Below are positions 9,824-22,510 of a DNA stretch of 64,000 nt, piece by piece. Source of the DNA: Brachycybe producta (Eukaryota; Arthropoda; Diplopoda; Playtdesmida; Andrognathidae); contig JAUPFP010000001.1 of NCBI GenBank assembly GCA_036925085.1, positions 8,911,002 to 8,975,001 of the forward strand, read 5' to 3'. Below the pieces are notes generated by a model. The model did not search any database, was not told where the DNA came from, and worked only from the letters and a program-made list of their open reading frames with translations. Numbering within the stretch: the first letter of the stretch is position 1; each line of letters opens with the position of its first letter. Both the position numbers and the translations under genes were made by a program.

Positions 9824-12731
9824 TTATGACTCCCATAAAATACGTTTTTCCTGCACAAAATTCCCAGTAAGTGAGTTCCATTGTCGAATCGCCCTAAGGG
9901 GCAAATGACCAGTAATAAGAATCTGTTCGTGCAAAAATCTCTCCAACTTTGTTAGAGTGGTCACCCCTACCTAAATATAATGCCATGCAAAGTTTACTTG
10001 AAGTAGGTTTAGGGCAAGAGCCTTTTAGCATTCGATTAAAGATATGAAGACTAAAATCTGAACGTCTTGCAAGTAAACTATCCCAACCAAGCTCTGAAAG
10101 CATTTTAGTTACACTGTCGGCATATCCATATTTGCCACAAACAAACCTAGCAGCCCTGCGTTGGACCATTTCTATAGAGTGAGCTAAGTCTTCAGTGTGG
10201 GGATTCCACATGGAGCTGCATTATTCTAGATGGGTACGTACTAATGATTGATATGCTATACATTTTACCTCCCTGGGACACCTTCTTAGAATGCGTTGAC
10301 TAAACCTAAGTATCTGCATAGAGTTGGAAATAATCTGTTCGACATGCAGCTTCCAAGAAAGTTTAGCTGTAATCGTTACCCCCAAATATTTATAAGAATC
10401 TACGTTATTAAGTGGAATGGCCCCTAATCTATAAGGAAATATTATTGGATTCCTTCCCCTAGCTACCCTCATTACACAACATTTTCCCTTATTAAGTTGA
10501 AGTTGCCATTTAGAACACCATGCCTCTATTGCTTTCAAGTCACTATCAATAATATGGCAATCATTGTCAGAGGTAACCTCACGATAAATTATTGTATCAT
10601 CTGCAAATAGCCGGCAATTGCTGCTAACTTGACTGCTGAGGACATTGATATATAAAAGAAACAGAAGCGGACCCAACACACTACCCTGAGGAACCCCTGA
10701 TGTAACCCCTATCCAGTCAGATTCAGACCCACCTGCAACAACCCTTTGTTTCCTGTCACTCAAAAAAGAATGCACCCATTTATACACCTGTTCACCCAAT
10801 CCATACCCACTAATTTTTGTCATTAGGTTTGAGTGAGAAACTGTGTCAAATGCCTTGCAGAGATCAAGAAAAACCAAATATATCTGACTGCCTTTGTCTA
10901 AAATTATCTGAAGGTCATCAACTAAATAAGCTGGGTTTCACATGAACGCCCCCTAAGAAACCCATGCTGGTTATCACACAAAAGATTGTTTTCCATAAGA
11001 AAATTCATTGAGGAGGAATATATAATATGTTCAAGGACCTTGCAAACTATCGAGGTTAAAGACACGGGTCTGTAATTAGTTACCTGAGACTTGTCTCCTG
11101 ATTTAAAAATTGGACTAACATTAGCTAATTTCCACATATCTGGTACAATACCTACATCTAAACTCTGTTGAAAAATTAACTGAAGGTATGGACCCAACTC
11201 TTGTGGAAGATTTTTTAAAATGATAGCATACATCCCATCTGGACCACAGGTTTTATTTGAGTTGCGTGACTATCCCATCTGCAGTTATTACAATTTGATC
11301 CATACAAAGAGATGTTGAAGGAAAACCTTCATGTGGTATGCCATCATCAATTGTGAAGACCTTCTTGTATTATTTATTTAATAAGGTAGCTTTCCCTACT
11401 GGATCTGAAACAAGCTTCCCATTTGTGTCAACCAGAGAAGGAATAGATTCTCTACTTTGCCTAGAGTTCTTGATGTAACGCCAAAATAGTTTTGGGTCCG
11501 TTTTTAACCATTCTCCAAGCGTTTCTGTTTTAAAATTATCATGAGCTAACAAGATTTCCCGTTTCGCTGCTGTGCGTGCAATACAGAATTCATTGGAATT
11601 CACTAATTTTGGGTGATTTCTAGCCCTATTCCTCCATAAGCGTTGCTTACGAAGAGCCCTTTTAACTTTGCTAGTGTACCATACTGGTGTGGCACAGTCT
11701 CTAACTACCTTGGTTGGAATAAAGGAGGAAGACCCACTTAAAATTAAACTATGAAATAGTGACCAATTCAAATTCACATTTTGAGGATGAAAACATTCTT
11801 TAAATTTATGAAAATTATCATCCATCAAATGTGACTTAAAACCATCCCAGTTACATTTGTTAAAAAGAAACACTACTCTTTTAACCTCAGAAATTTTTTC
11901 CACACATGCATTAACATCACATAAGACAATCTGATGATCACTAATTCCCCCTAATACCCTAACATTGGATAATAACTCCGGACTATTAGTCAGTACTACA
12001 TCAAGAATTTTGTCATTTCTGGTTGGTTTAGTTACAACCTGTTCCATAGAATAAGTATTCATACTATCTAAAAATGAAACTGCTAATGGCTTGTCACTGC
12101 CACTGATCACCGTATACATTTCCCAGTTGATGTTTTGAAAATTTACATCACCTCCTAAAATAATCATTGGGCTATGGTATTTACGATGAAGAGTGTCCAA
12201 AGAAGTTCTTACACTAGTGACATCTGCTATGGAGGATCCCGGCGGCCGATAGAATGAATATAAAAACACCTTTTTACCATTCTTTAGCCTTAAACTACAA
12301 CATACTATTTCACAGTCTGTTTCAAAACTTGTTTCCCTGCAACTATGAAATATATGTGAAATAGCTATGAAAACCCCATCCCCAGAATGACCAACCCTGT
12401 CTCTATGGTACACTGTGAAACCATCTGGAAATATTTCCCCATTATTAACAGTATCATCAAGCCATGACTCTGTACCAAGAATTATATTGCAACCAGTCTC
12501 CTCAACTGCTGCAATGAACTCAGGAACTTTGTTTCATAGACTCCTACAGTTAACCACCATAACCTTTACATGTGAAGGTATAGCTGAAGTGGGTTTTCCT
12601 AAATGATTGCCTTCCTGCACAGTGTTTGAAGAAATAATACCTGAAACAAAGGAACTATTGCTCCCAGCAACAAGCTGTGGAGCATTCATATTAGTATCAA
12701 CCCCCCTAAAGCATTTGCACCTAAACCCCAA
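9824..12731 (-). pseudogene. Broken CR1-like ORF2: AP endonuclease plus reverse transcriptase
   Basis: Reading leftwards, the endonuclease shows NCRSL, GTESWLDD, GGDVNF, ILDVVLTNSP and ISDHQIV, the order of the apurinic-type nuclease in CR1/L2/Jockey elements. The reverse transcriptase follows with YRPVSLTSIVCKVLE, LDLCKAFDTVSH, GVPQGSVLGPLLFLLYIN, FADDTIIY and YLGVTI. The tail ends in an IRQWNSL-type motif at about 9850. Breaks: a TGA at 12531-12533 (R codon CGA changed by CpG decay), a TAA at 11370-11372, frame changes near 11250 and 10920, a TAA at 10212-10214 in place of a Tyr codon, and a shift near 9894. The active-site FADD is still present. The protein would nick target DNA and reverse-transcribe the element RNA. 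Confidence 0.85.
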
Positions 12732-12735
12732 AACC

Positions 12736-13890
12736 TTACCCTAAAAAATGCTTAACAAAATCATTTATCTTTTTACCCACAATCTTACCAGCCCTGTAAT
12801 TAAAATGAACCCCATCCCTACTCCAAGAACCCCCAAAATTGAGCATAGCTGCCCTCCAGTCTATTACCTGGGCCCCCACCTTACTACATGCTTCAATTAA
12901 TCTATCATTTACATAACGTGCCTTACGAGTAACTATATCACCCCTATCCCACCTCTCAGGAATAGCACTAACTTTAACAGTAACTCCAGCCCTACAACAT
13001 AAAGTATGCTTTACTAAGTCCGCTAGCCCATCTAAAACTTCCCCGCCAAACTGTCTACACACATCATTAGCCCCCACTTGCAGAACAACTAAGACCTCCT
13101 CCGCTTTTTCCCCACGTACAATTCTCTTGATACGTTCCTTAACATCTTTAATCTGAGCCCCTGGTAAACAAGATACACTTACTTTTCCTCTATCTTCACC
13201 CACCACCCACTTATCAAGCCTTTTGACATTACTATCACCTACAAAAATTACTGATCTGCTCTGCACCCTTTCCAAAATAACCCCACCCTCATTTCTTTCC
13301 TCAGCCTTACTGACATTCTTCTTACCCTGTCTAGCATCATTCTTCTTACCCTTACTAACACTCTTCTTACCCTTACTAATACCTTGCTTCTTACCCTTGC
13401 TAACACCCTCCTGAGCTGCATTTACATTCCCTACACTTGCTTTCTTATACTTCCCAGACCCCTTGCACCTCTGCTCTACATTTACACTTTCTACTACCTC
13501 CACAGATCCCACTGATAATTCCCTAAAAACATTAAACCTGTTCTTTACTGGAGTACATTCTGAAGCTAAAGCTGGCCTAACCTTTCTTCTCTCTTTTTCT
13601 AAAACAACTCCCCAACCTACACCCCCAGTATTATGCTTAAGAGGTGTAGCAAAAGGCACAGATTCCCTGCTGTGAGAAGGGCCTGGCTGTGACTCAAACA
13701 CAGCCAGCCTCTCCCTCAGCAAGGCCACCCCTACCTCAAGCTGCACCACCTTCTCCCTCAACTCATCTTCAACACCCTTCCCAGGCTCAACCTGTTTCCT
13801 AGAATCTACCTGCTTCCCAACCGTAACTCTCCTAACAGTTTCAACTAGTTTCCCAACCTGAACTTGCTTCCCAGACCTAGTATTAACCAT
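12736..13890 (-). CDS. CR1-like ORF1 with SGNH-hydrolase (esterase) domain, intact
   Basis: An uninterrupted 384-residue frame. Residues about 41-66 look like a short coiled coil. Residues about 163-195 are low-complexity SKGKK repeats, probably binding nucleic acid. From about 213 an SGNH-hydrolase fold is visible: block I VGDSNV with Ser at 220, block III VGANDV at 272-277, and block V DGVHFN at 359-364 supplying Asp and His. Esterase-type ORF1 proteins are established for CR1-group elements. No CCHC zinc knuckle is present. ORF2 opens a few bases after the TAA stop in another frame. The frame is intact while ORF2 of the same copy is broken. Confidence 0.85.
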   Translation of the reverse strand: MVNTRSGKQVQVGKLVETVRRVTVGKQVDSRKQVEPGKGVEDELREKVVQLEVGVALLRERLAVFESQPGPSHSRESVPFATPLKHNTGGVGWGVVLEKERRKVRPALASECTPVKNRFNVFRELSVGSVEVVESVNVEQRCKGSGKYKKASVGNVNAAQEGVSKGKKQGISKGKKSVSKGKKNDARQGKKNVSKAEERNEGGVILERVQSRSVIFVGDSNVKRLDKWVVGEDRGKVSVSCLPGAQIKDVKERIKRIVRGEKAEEVLVVLQVGANDVCRQFGGEVLDGLADLVKHTLCCRAGVTVKVSAIPERWDRGDIVTRKARYVNDRLIEACSKVGAQVIDWRAAMLNFGGSWSRDGVHFNYRAGKIVGKKINDFVKHFLG

Positions 13891-14761
13891 TCTAACTTTC
13901 TAACAAAATTTAGTTTCTAAAAACTCTGAATTAGAAACTAGATTCGAAATAAAATGGCAATAAGAGAAATTTATGAAGTTTGATTTGTACTTATCTAATA
14001 TGGCTTCTCCAAACAGAAATCCAGTATGGCGTCTTCAATGCAAAACAATGAGAAATTAGCGTTTTTGGCAAAACGTTGATATCTCTCAAACCAATGTTCA
14101 GATTTTCAATCTGACTACACCAGCATGTTCAGCAGGCAAAATACTATTAGATTACACAAACAAGGAAATCCAATTATCGAAATTAACCTCCTAAATAATG
14201 TAGAAACCGACACGTGGCGTCCCTAACAAAGAACATAGAAAATTTACAATAACTCCCAAACTACTGCTCCAATTTTCAAATCGATTTCACCAGCGTGTTC
14301 AGCAGGCAAAAACATACAGGAGTGAGAGAGTCAGGGGGTCAGGGGGGAGTCAGGAGTGAGTTAGTTTAAATGGCCAAAACCGAAAGCAAAGGGGGAAAAA
14401 ACTAAAAACGTGGTTTCCAAGATGGCAGCAAACAAAGAAATTTTTCAAGGCTAAATGGCGTTTTTAGTAAAAACGTTATAGCTTAAAAACTACTTGACTA
14501 ATTTTAAAACCGATTGCTGCAACGTGTTCAGTACACTTAGTTCTATTTAAATCACTTAAGATTAAACTTGACTGGAAAGATTAAATTAAGAAAATAGCCC
14601 AAAAACCGGGAGCAAATTTTTTATGCTATAACACTAACACTATAGTATAGTATCGAAAACATGCTTTCAATTGTTTTCATTACCAATGACCACTTTGTTG
14701 TATGCATAAAAAACTGCTTTAGAAACTGAAAGATGCTTTATATTTTTGTTTTATTTATACA

Positions 14762-14764
<3 letters not shown>

Positions 14765-14830
<66 letters not shown>
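14765..14830. repeat. (TA)n microsatellite
   Basis: About 33 TA units. Open frames across it are artefacts. Confidence 0.95.
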
Positions 14831-14836
<6 letters not shown>

Positions 14837-16213
14837 TTGAATTTATTAAACGGTGCTCCACACAAAGAACCCTTCAACATTCTAGCAAAGTATTTTCAAT
14901 GTGTCACATCACTTTCACCATGTGTTAATGACATTAATTTATTCAGTCTAGTGCAGTATTATTTCTACTTGTAAAAATCATTGTATGGATTGTCAACAAT
15001 ATAATTTATTCAGTATGATTACATTAAGAAATATATGTAAAACAGATTCTAAACCTATTTTAAAAATTCATTGTTTATAGTAAATTAAAACCATTCTCTG
15101 AAAGTTTCATTCTCAAGTATAGCTCGCACATACTGTACTTAATTGTTTTATTTACCATCAAAATTTATTTGATTATTGTTTAGATTTTTAGTTTTTATAC
15201 ATTAAATAATAGAACCATGATTCAATGTTAAATTTTAATTGTTTGTGTAATTGCACCAAATGTAGTAATTTTAAAATATAATATGGATGACCAAATGCAA
15301 TGATTGTCAATGATTCAGCAACACTTTTCATTTAAAATGAATGAATACATTTCAATCAAATAACACTCACCTATAATTTTTCTCATTAATTAATGAATAA
15401 TGATCCTAATTGCACCATGAAATGTTACTAATTATGTCTATACATGTATAATAATAAACAGGTCTACATGATTTAATAAAACTTCTTTTTTGGAAAAATA
15501 AACAATTAACTTTCCAATTAATGGAAATAGTGCAATCTTTATTGAAAAGAAAACAAATAAGTAAAAAACTGAAAAACCTCTAAATTATTAGTTTTTTTTG
15601 TATTTCTTTTTATTAATATTGTAAAAAATAATTACAAACTTTGCCATGAGAATTACTAAAATCTCACAAAACATACATCATGTCATTATTAAAAATTGTA
15701 TGAAATAGGATATATGTTAAAGTTTTAACAAAAGATTGTCGGAAATGCATATAAATGCTGGCTTCCTGCAAAACAGCCATTGATGTCGAATTTGTTTTAA
15801 CCTCCATCTGATTGTTCAGGTGATTTGTACGTACAGCTGTGTTTTTTTAGTGACATATGGCTTCAAAGCTTGTAGGTCTACAGGCAAATGTGTCCAGTTG
15901 ATGTTTCATTTTGACTCATCGAAGTGTATTGAAACAAATTGTGTCTCTGCTACACTATAAACAACTATCAGCATTTATCATAGACTCTTCCAAGTATGAT
16001 ATTATTATAAAAAAATCACTCCAATTTTGATAAACTTACGAAATACCGTGATAGTGAGTGATTTTTTGTATGTATTCAGGATTTAGTTTTTCCCATGAGT
16101 TCAAAAATTTTAACTCTACACTATGTGAATTCATCAATATGATTATAATGCAAAAAACCTTGTGAAACTTTTTGAAGACTCACAAAATTCGACATCAGGA
16201 GACCAAACAAATC
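14831..16213. other. AT-rich intergenic DNA upstream of the first paralog
   Basis: No gene or clear repeat recognised. The region should include the promoter and 5' UTR of the gene starting at 16214, but no TATA box of good quality in a convincing position was picked out. Confidence 0.45.
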
Positions 16214-18825
16214 ATGAGATTAAATTTAACATTAAAACTTGCTTCCATCAACATTGTGTTGTGTCTACTTTACTTCAGTGGATTTGGTGGTAATGTACCA
16301 AATATTTGCAATATTTATAGGTCATTATTAATTTTATGTAAATATGACACGATTACCAATCAGTATACTACTAAAATTATGTCATTCAAAAAATTTTAGA
16401 CATTAAAATAGACCTAGTTACCTAAAATTGAAACCAAAATCCGGGGTTTTATCTTAACAATATCAAGATTTTATATTTCCAAAGTAACATATTTATTATT
16501 TTAAGTTTCTTCTACTTTTGCCAAGTTTGACTAATAATGGATGTATTATGTAAACTACGTATATTAAAACTGTAGTAAACATAATATTGCTGCCAACACT
16601 AAAATTAGTTCAAGTAAGTTCTCTATTAAATGATTTTTTGAGAGTTTTGCATTTAAACACATTTTCAAAACCAATAACTCATTATTTTTACTCATTTTCA
16701 ATCAGTTAAATTTGTAATAAAATGTTTTGTCCCATTTTTTTTTTTACTAACAAAGAGGAATTAATTTACAGATCTACAGGGTGTCTCGTGAGTTTTTATT
16801 TACAGTTTAATTTCATTTTGCTGTCTAGTTCTTCTGAAGTATATGATATATGATATGATATGCAATATATATTAATTTTATTTCGCTTAATTTTTATTGC
16901 CAAAAGTAAAAGAAAAATGTCAAATTTTATTTTTTTAATTATGCAAATACTAATATTAATTACAGTAACAGCTGCAGATGATAATGGAAACAATGGAACT
17001 TTTATGTGTTTAACGTTACAGACACCAAATGACATTCCAGATGAATGTCAGACAGACATTCAAATGCCTACAAAAGCACTCACAGGATATGACGTTGATA
17101 TACAATACATGTGCAAGTAAACAGAATTAAAAAATTTTTCATTAAAAATATACGTAAATTTGGCATTTTTTGTTTAATCATTTAATTACTTTTTTATTTC
17201 ATTTCAGTCCTGAATTTTTTAGCAGATGCAGAACAATTTTGAATTATGTATTTAAATTGATTTACACTGATGAAGGTAGAGATTTTATTGTCGGACTATT
17301 GGACACTCTTGTTGAATATGGACCCAAACATACATGTCGTGATGCTCAGCTGGAAATCGATTGTATGTTTTAAAATTTAAATCATTCAAATGATTCAATG
17401 ATAATTGAGGTTTGCAATTTGGTTTTTGTTTTATGACAGCCGTAATGCGAATGGGAGGCAGAGACTGTATTATCGAAAATATGATTCCGTTAAGATATTG
17501 TGCTTACATCAGCCAAATTAAATTTGAACAGGAGACACCTGTTGAATCAGTTTGTTAGTAAGTAATAGAATGTATATATATGTATATATTTTCCTCCTCA
17601 GGTAACAGTTATTTTATTGGTGCTATATTTGTTCATTTTTTCATCATTCAGCCATGATGAGATCATTTAGCAATAATAATATTTGTAACCTTAGTCCTCG
17701 GTTCCACTCCAACTTTTTAATAGGCCTATGTCAAGCGCATTACTCAACTAAATTGTAACATTCATGGTTGCCTCAGTTCCTAAATTTATAACAAACATTC
17801 ATTTATAAAAGAATAGATTTCCTGTTGGTTTTTGTTCCATTTCAATTGAATTTTTTATGGTTAAATGGATGTCAAATTTCATATTTATTTTGACAATTAT
17901 AATTTGCATTTTGCACAATCTTGCCTTCATCACATAAAATTTCTTTTGTATGTTTAATGTCATAAAAAATGACCATTTACTATATTATTTTGCATAATTT
18001 TAAATTTAATTTAGTGTTTTATTGTGATGAAGAGCTCGTATAAAATTGTTCCATAGCCTTGTAGCGAATAATGCAAGTGTAATTCGCTTAACAATTTTTT
18101 TTTTACAAGTTTCTATTCATAATGTTTGAAATTCATTGACTTTTTTTGAAGATTATTCTAATTTGAATTTGCTCAAAATCAAGGCCTTCTACATTCCCTT
18201 TTATCTATAGGAGGTCTTGACTCAACTCATGCCAGCGTTTGAAAATTACTTTGTTCAATAAAAGTGTTTCTCTAGGTCAGTGATTCCCAAACTTTTTTTT
18301 ACTCACTGCACAGTATTTTGTTTTGCCTGGAGAAATCTCAGCACATCAAGCGGAACTCACTCGCAAACTAGTGTGCCATGGGCTACCTTTTGGAAACCAT
18401 TGGTTTAGTAACTTTAGTGCTTAAGTGTTATAGGACGTTTTCTTTTATTTTGCTCTTTCCAGTCAAGTTCAAATTTACTTAAAAATATTAAATCATATAA
18501 CATTCACCATAACTCACGACACACCAGTGTGCCGCGACACACCCTTTGAGAATCGCAGCTCCAGGTATACTTTCTGCAACTGAAATACTGCTAAAAATAT
18601 TTTGTAGGTAGGGGGGCCTTATTCAATTTTTATATTATGTATGCTGCGTGCCTATTTATAGAAGGTCACAAAAAAATGTAAAAAAAAAATTGTCCAAGAC
18701 CTTCAAAGATTTTTTTATTTCACTTTCCTTTCATTTAATATTGCACAAACTAATGTCGTATGCATACATTACTACTACTACTATAAAGACTACTTGCTAT
18801 GAAGTATATGCTTTAAAAAATTAAG

Positions 18826-18879
<54 letters not shown>

Positions 18880-21800
18880 TTTATTTCATAATTGAAAATG
18901 GCATACAAAGGAGAAAAGAAATCCCAACTTACATGCAGCCTTGTCACAAATAGTTCAGCTTACAATCATAATGTTATCATAATAAATGATACAAGTCTCA
19001 AAATTACAAAACAATAAAATATTTAAAAGTTTATACGAATAAAATTAATTCAAGATTCAAGATGAAATTCAAATGAAATGAAATACAATACAATTCAATC
19101 TAGTCTAAGTGGACACAACAATATTTACTGAGATCCACACTCAAAAGTTTACTACGAAAATCAGATAAGGAACCAGAATTTACAACTCTTTCTGGCAACG
19201 AATTCCAGATTGGTAAGGTTCTACAAAAGAAATGTGAATGCTTAACATTAAGGCGTGCCCTAGGAGGTATAATTCTCCATCTATGGCCTCGGGTAATAGA
19301 CGTAGATATCACCAAATATTTACGTAAGCGGTCACTACAATGTAGTCCACAAAATAAGATTTTAAAAACCATAGATAGATCAATATGAATTCGGCGTAAT
19401 TCTAGAGATTGTAGACCTAATATTGAAAGACGAGATCTATATGAGTTGTTGCTCATACCACGAAGACGCCTTGTGAATTTGCGCTGTACTCCTTCAATAA
19501 TATTTATATCCTTAATAAATTGAGGAGACCAAATTATAGACGAAAACTCCACAATTGGTCTAACAAAAACTTTAAACGCCTTTACTAAAACTTCAATAGA
19601 ACTATGAGTAAATATTTTCAAGATAATACCAGCACGTCTATTCCCCTTAGCGGCTATATAACTGCAATGTCTTGAAAAATTTAAAGATCCATCCATAATA
19701 ATGCCTAAATCAACAAAATAATTAACAGTTGTAATGAGTTCCCCATTTATACTAATATTGGTTTCATTAGGAACATCCCTACACCCCATTTTTAACAAAG
19801 CACTTTTTTCAATTGATATTTTCATTTCATGGGAGCACGCCCAACTAAAAACCTGGTCCAAGTAGTTTTGTGCATTGGCTCCATTTGAAACGACACTCTT
19901 TACATCGTCAGCAACGAGATAAGTTTGGATCTGATCGCTCCTAACCGGAAAATCAGACAAGTAAAGTAAAAACAAAATGGGTCCCAACACACTACCTTGT
20001 GGTACTCCACTGGTTACAGACACCTCATCAGACAAAAGAGTTCAAAACTTTGACTCTTTGCGATCTATCACATAAAAATGAATCAATCCCGGACACTATT
20101 AGAGGATCAAATCCTCCGTCTAACAAAATCGTCAACAATTTAGAGTGACTCACTTTATCGAAGGCTTTTGCAAAATCCAAATATAATACATTGGGAGATC
20201 CGTGATTATCAACATCATCAATTATCAAAGATACAAATTCCAAAAGTTGTGAATCCACTGATCTATCAGGTATAAACCCATATTGGCAAGGACTAATTGC
20301 CCCAATATTCAGTGACACACTGACTAAATACTTAACCAAAAAACCCTCCAATACCTTACAAACTATCGATGTCAAAGAAATTGGTCGATAATTTTGTGGA
20401 TTAGAGCGATCACCTTTCTTGAATAAGGGGATAATAATCCCATTTTTTCCAATTCAAAGGTACACACCCAGTTAGTAAAAAAAGCTTATATATAATGGAT
20501 TGGATAAGTCAATTCATTTGCACATAGTGATATTAATTTCCCCGAAATACCATCAGGACCACAAGAATCTTTTTGTTTTACCTTACTTAATGAGATATAA
20601 ACATCTAATTCTCTAAATAGTGAGTCAATAAAAATACGTTTTTCATCAATATTTCTATGTAAATCCAAGTTGGGTACTGTAACCTTTTCAGTGATTTTAT
20701 TAAATGACTGCTGAAAAGTTAAATTTAAAACGTTTGCCTTTTCTATATCTGAACTAGCCAGGTTTAAGTCACTATCAAATAATGGAGGTATAGTGACAGT
20801 ATTTGAATTGGTCATATTATACTTTACATATTGATAAAATTTTGATAATGAACTAGAATTAACAACTTTGGCTTCTTGTTGTGATGCATAATGATTTGTT
20901 GCATCACGTAATTTAGTAACTATAAATTTATAACGCTCTAAAGCTAACACATCTCCATAACGTGACCAAGTTCACCAAGCTAAGCGTTTCTTAGCAAACA
21001 TTTTCTTTATGACACGGGGTATAAATTGATGTTTTGTATGATTCTTAAAGAGGAACATACATATCAAATAAGTCAATTATAATATTACGAAAAAGAGACC
21101 AAACTGACTCAATGTCTAAATTTTGAAAAACATCAGACCAAGGTATTTCCTGAAGTTTCCCTCTGATAGCCAGGAGACCATTTGCAGACCAGGATCGGAA
21201 CTTTAAATTCGATGTAAATGAATACCTGAAATTTAGGGCAAACTCGACAATAACATGGGGAGGCCTATCACATAATGTGAATGGATCAGAAGGACACAAT
21301 GAATGAATCACATCTACAGAATCAGTTAATAGGAGACTTAGAATATTCTCACCACGCGTAGGAAAGTTTATTAATTGTTTAAAACCTCTCCCCAAAAATA
21401 GATCCAAGAAGGCTGTATCACTATTTGCACGTGAAAAATATATAGGCCAAACAATGTCCGGACGATTAAAATCGCCAACGAAAACTACAGGATAATTCAC
21501 AGCCAAAATGGGCACAATCGACTCCAAGAAAGGTACTGTTGTAGCTTCCGATGCCGAGAGATAAGGAGACTGGTAGATAACAATCAAGCGAATCGACATA
21601 AAATTTCCACATATATCTGCACAAATTAATTCACAATTCACTGGTGTTGTTTCAACCGATGTTATACGAATACCATTCCTGTAAAAAAGGCAAACACCAC
21701 CACCTCTTGATTGTCGATCACAACGAAGTACAGACCAGCCCAAGGGACCTATCAAACCATCAGGTACATCAACATTGAGCCATGATTCGCATATACAGAT

Positions 21801-22355
21801 ACAGTCATATGTATTAGCCAAAAGAAACGACTGGAATAGATCAATTTTATTCATCAGGCTACGCACATTGATTAGCGCACATTTCAAAAAAGAATTTCCT
21901 GAAAAATTACTGCATAGACGTGACGAGATGAAGGCGTGAACAATTTCTTTCAATGTTATGATGTAGTTTTGATGATTCAACTATACATATACGTTTAAGT
22001 GTATCCCTTTCCTTTCCCTCTGGGTGGGGGGTGTATCACCATCTCTTTATGAAAACCAATTAAATTAATCTTAAGGTATGTTTCAAGGTTAGATAATTAA
22101 TTTTTATTTTCGTATTTTTTTTCCTTCCTTTTCTATAGTACTTTGGATTATTCATTTGAATGTAATTTGGAAGCCATTAGCGGTTGCAAGAATGAACATC
22201 TGAAACGTCTTTGGGAAAATTATTATCGAGATACTATTCGTCATTCACCGTGTAGTAAATACAGTGCCTATGGCTCTGCAAACAAACTTAACACAACCAT
22301 CTTTTTATGTGTCTTTACTTTTGTTTCTCTAGTTTTTAACAAGATAGTTTTCTGA
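16214..22355 (+). CDS. Secreted Cys-rich, probably GPI-anchored protein (paralog 1), five exons
   Basis: Exons: 16214-16289, 16966-17116, 17208-17362, 17440-17557 and 22139-22355, together 717 bases or 238 residues. Donors are GTAATG, GTAAAC, GTATGT and GTAAGT; acceptors are TTACAG (with TACTAAT upstream), TTTCAG, GACAG and TATAG. Intron phases are 1, 2, 1, 2. The protein starts with a signal peptide (MRLNLTLKLASINIVLCLL). It has cysteines in the pattern FFSRC, HTC, GGRDC, RYC, SVC, FEC, SGC and SPC, and ends in a hydrophobic tail (TTIFLCVFTFVSLVFNKIVF) typical of GPI-anchor signals. The same phases and cysteines recur in the next gene. The cysteine spacing resembles insect 27 kDa hemolymph protein (DUF1397); that link is from memory and unverified. 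The last intron holds a CR1-like element and a hAT MITE. An alternative shorter start at 16917 without exon 1 is possible but breaks the shared architecture. The molecular function is unknown. Confidence 0.8.
18278..18558. mobile_element. hAT-type MITE in the last intron of paralog 1
   Basis: It starts with CAGTGATTCCCAAAC, and the right end is the near-inverse ending TTTGAGAATCGCAG. Inner boxes GTGTGCC(A/G)CG are typical of widespread hAT MITEs. Flanking 8-bp duplications are CTCTAGGT and CTCCAGGT, seven of eight identical, which is the hAT target-site length. Confidence 0.72.
18827..18878. repeat. (AAT)n tract, 3' tail of the intronic non-LTR element
   Basis: About 17 AAT units. On the element strand this reads (ATT)n, placed directly at the 3' end of the CR1-like copy. 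Confidence 0.9.
19100..21980 (-). pseudogene. Broken ORF2 of the intronic CR1-like element
   Basis: The endonuclease (21980 down to about 21045) has INVRSL, ESWLNVD, GGGVCLFY, VGDFNRPD, LLLTD and DRPPH. The reverse transcriptase has ISLTSIVCKVLE near 20370, LDFAKAFDKVSHSKLL near 20190-20145, GVPQGSVLGPILFLLYL near 20000, and VADDVKS in the position of the catalytic F/Y-ADD. The C-terminal region ends NSLPERVVNSGSL. Breaks lie near 21045 and 20950, near 20400, and near 20030 (frameshift between the two RT halves). Four frame segments alternate between two minus-strand frames. The nuclease SDH motif reads CDRPPH, a further variation. Confidence 0.85.
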
Positions 22356-22504
22356 TACTATTTGCATGTTGGTTACTACTTTCACACACTGGGTATTTTT
22401 TTCTCGAGTGGTTACATCACATTTTTACTAAATACACAGTTAACAATTTGATAAGATTAAACCATGTGATTTATATAAAAATATTTTATCAATCAATAAC
22501 CATC

Positions 22505-22510
22505 AATAAA
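22505..22510 (+). promoter_or_regulatory. Candidate poly(A) signal of paralog 1
   Basis: AATAAA about 150 bp after the stop codon. Other AT-rich candidates exist nearby, so this is only the best-looking one. Confidence 0.35.

Larger units (their letters stand above)
9600..14640 (-). mobile_element. CR1-like non-LTR retrotransposon (two ORFs)
   Basis: A near full-length element on the minus strand. A 5' leader (about 13900-14640) precedes ORF1 (12736-13890), then ORF2 with endonuclease and reverse transcriptase (9824-12731), then a 3' untranslated part. The leader end matches a second copy at about 32035-32110 (shared CTTAAGATTAAACTTGA and AACCGGGAGCAAA), which supports the 5' limit. The 3' limit near 9600 is a guess. 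ORF2 is broken by stops and frameshifts, so the copy cannot move by itself. Confidence 0.8.
18827..22000 (-). mobile_element. 5'-truncated CR1-like element inside an intron, antisense
   Basis: It runs from the microsatellite tail at the low-coordinate end (3' end of the element) to the start of ORF2 near 21980. It has no ORF1 and belongs to a different lineage from the element at 9.6-14.6 kb. It lies entirely in intron 4 of the gene at 16214-22355, in the opposite orientation. The (ATT)n tail is typical of CR1/L2-group 3' ends. Confidence 0.82.

Noticed and set aside
12415..13675. Plus-strand frames opposite the CR1-like ORF1
   Set aside because: Shadow frames; the minus strand has the SGNH and endonuclease motifs.
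14746..14974. Open frames through the TA tract, and similar ones at 58522-58828 and 60392-60765
   Set aside because: They are Tyr-Ile repeats produced by (TA)n and Ser-Leu repeats produced by (GA)n.
16860..17120. Start of paralog 1 at 16860 or 16917 within exon 2
   Set aside because: An alternative hydrophobic start exists there, but the upstream exon at 16214 gives the same phase-1 first junction as paralog 2 and uses an acceptor with a TACTAAT branch-like site, so the five-exon model was preferred.
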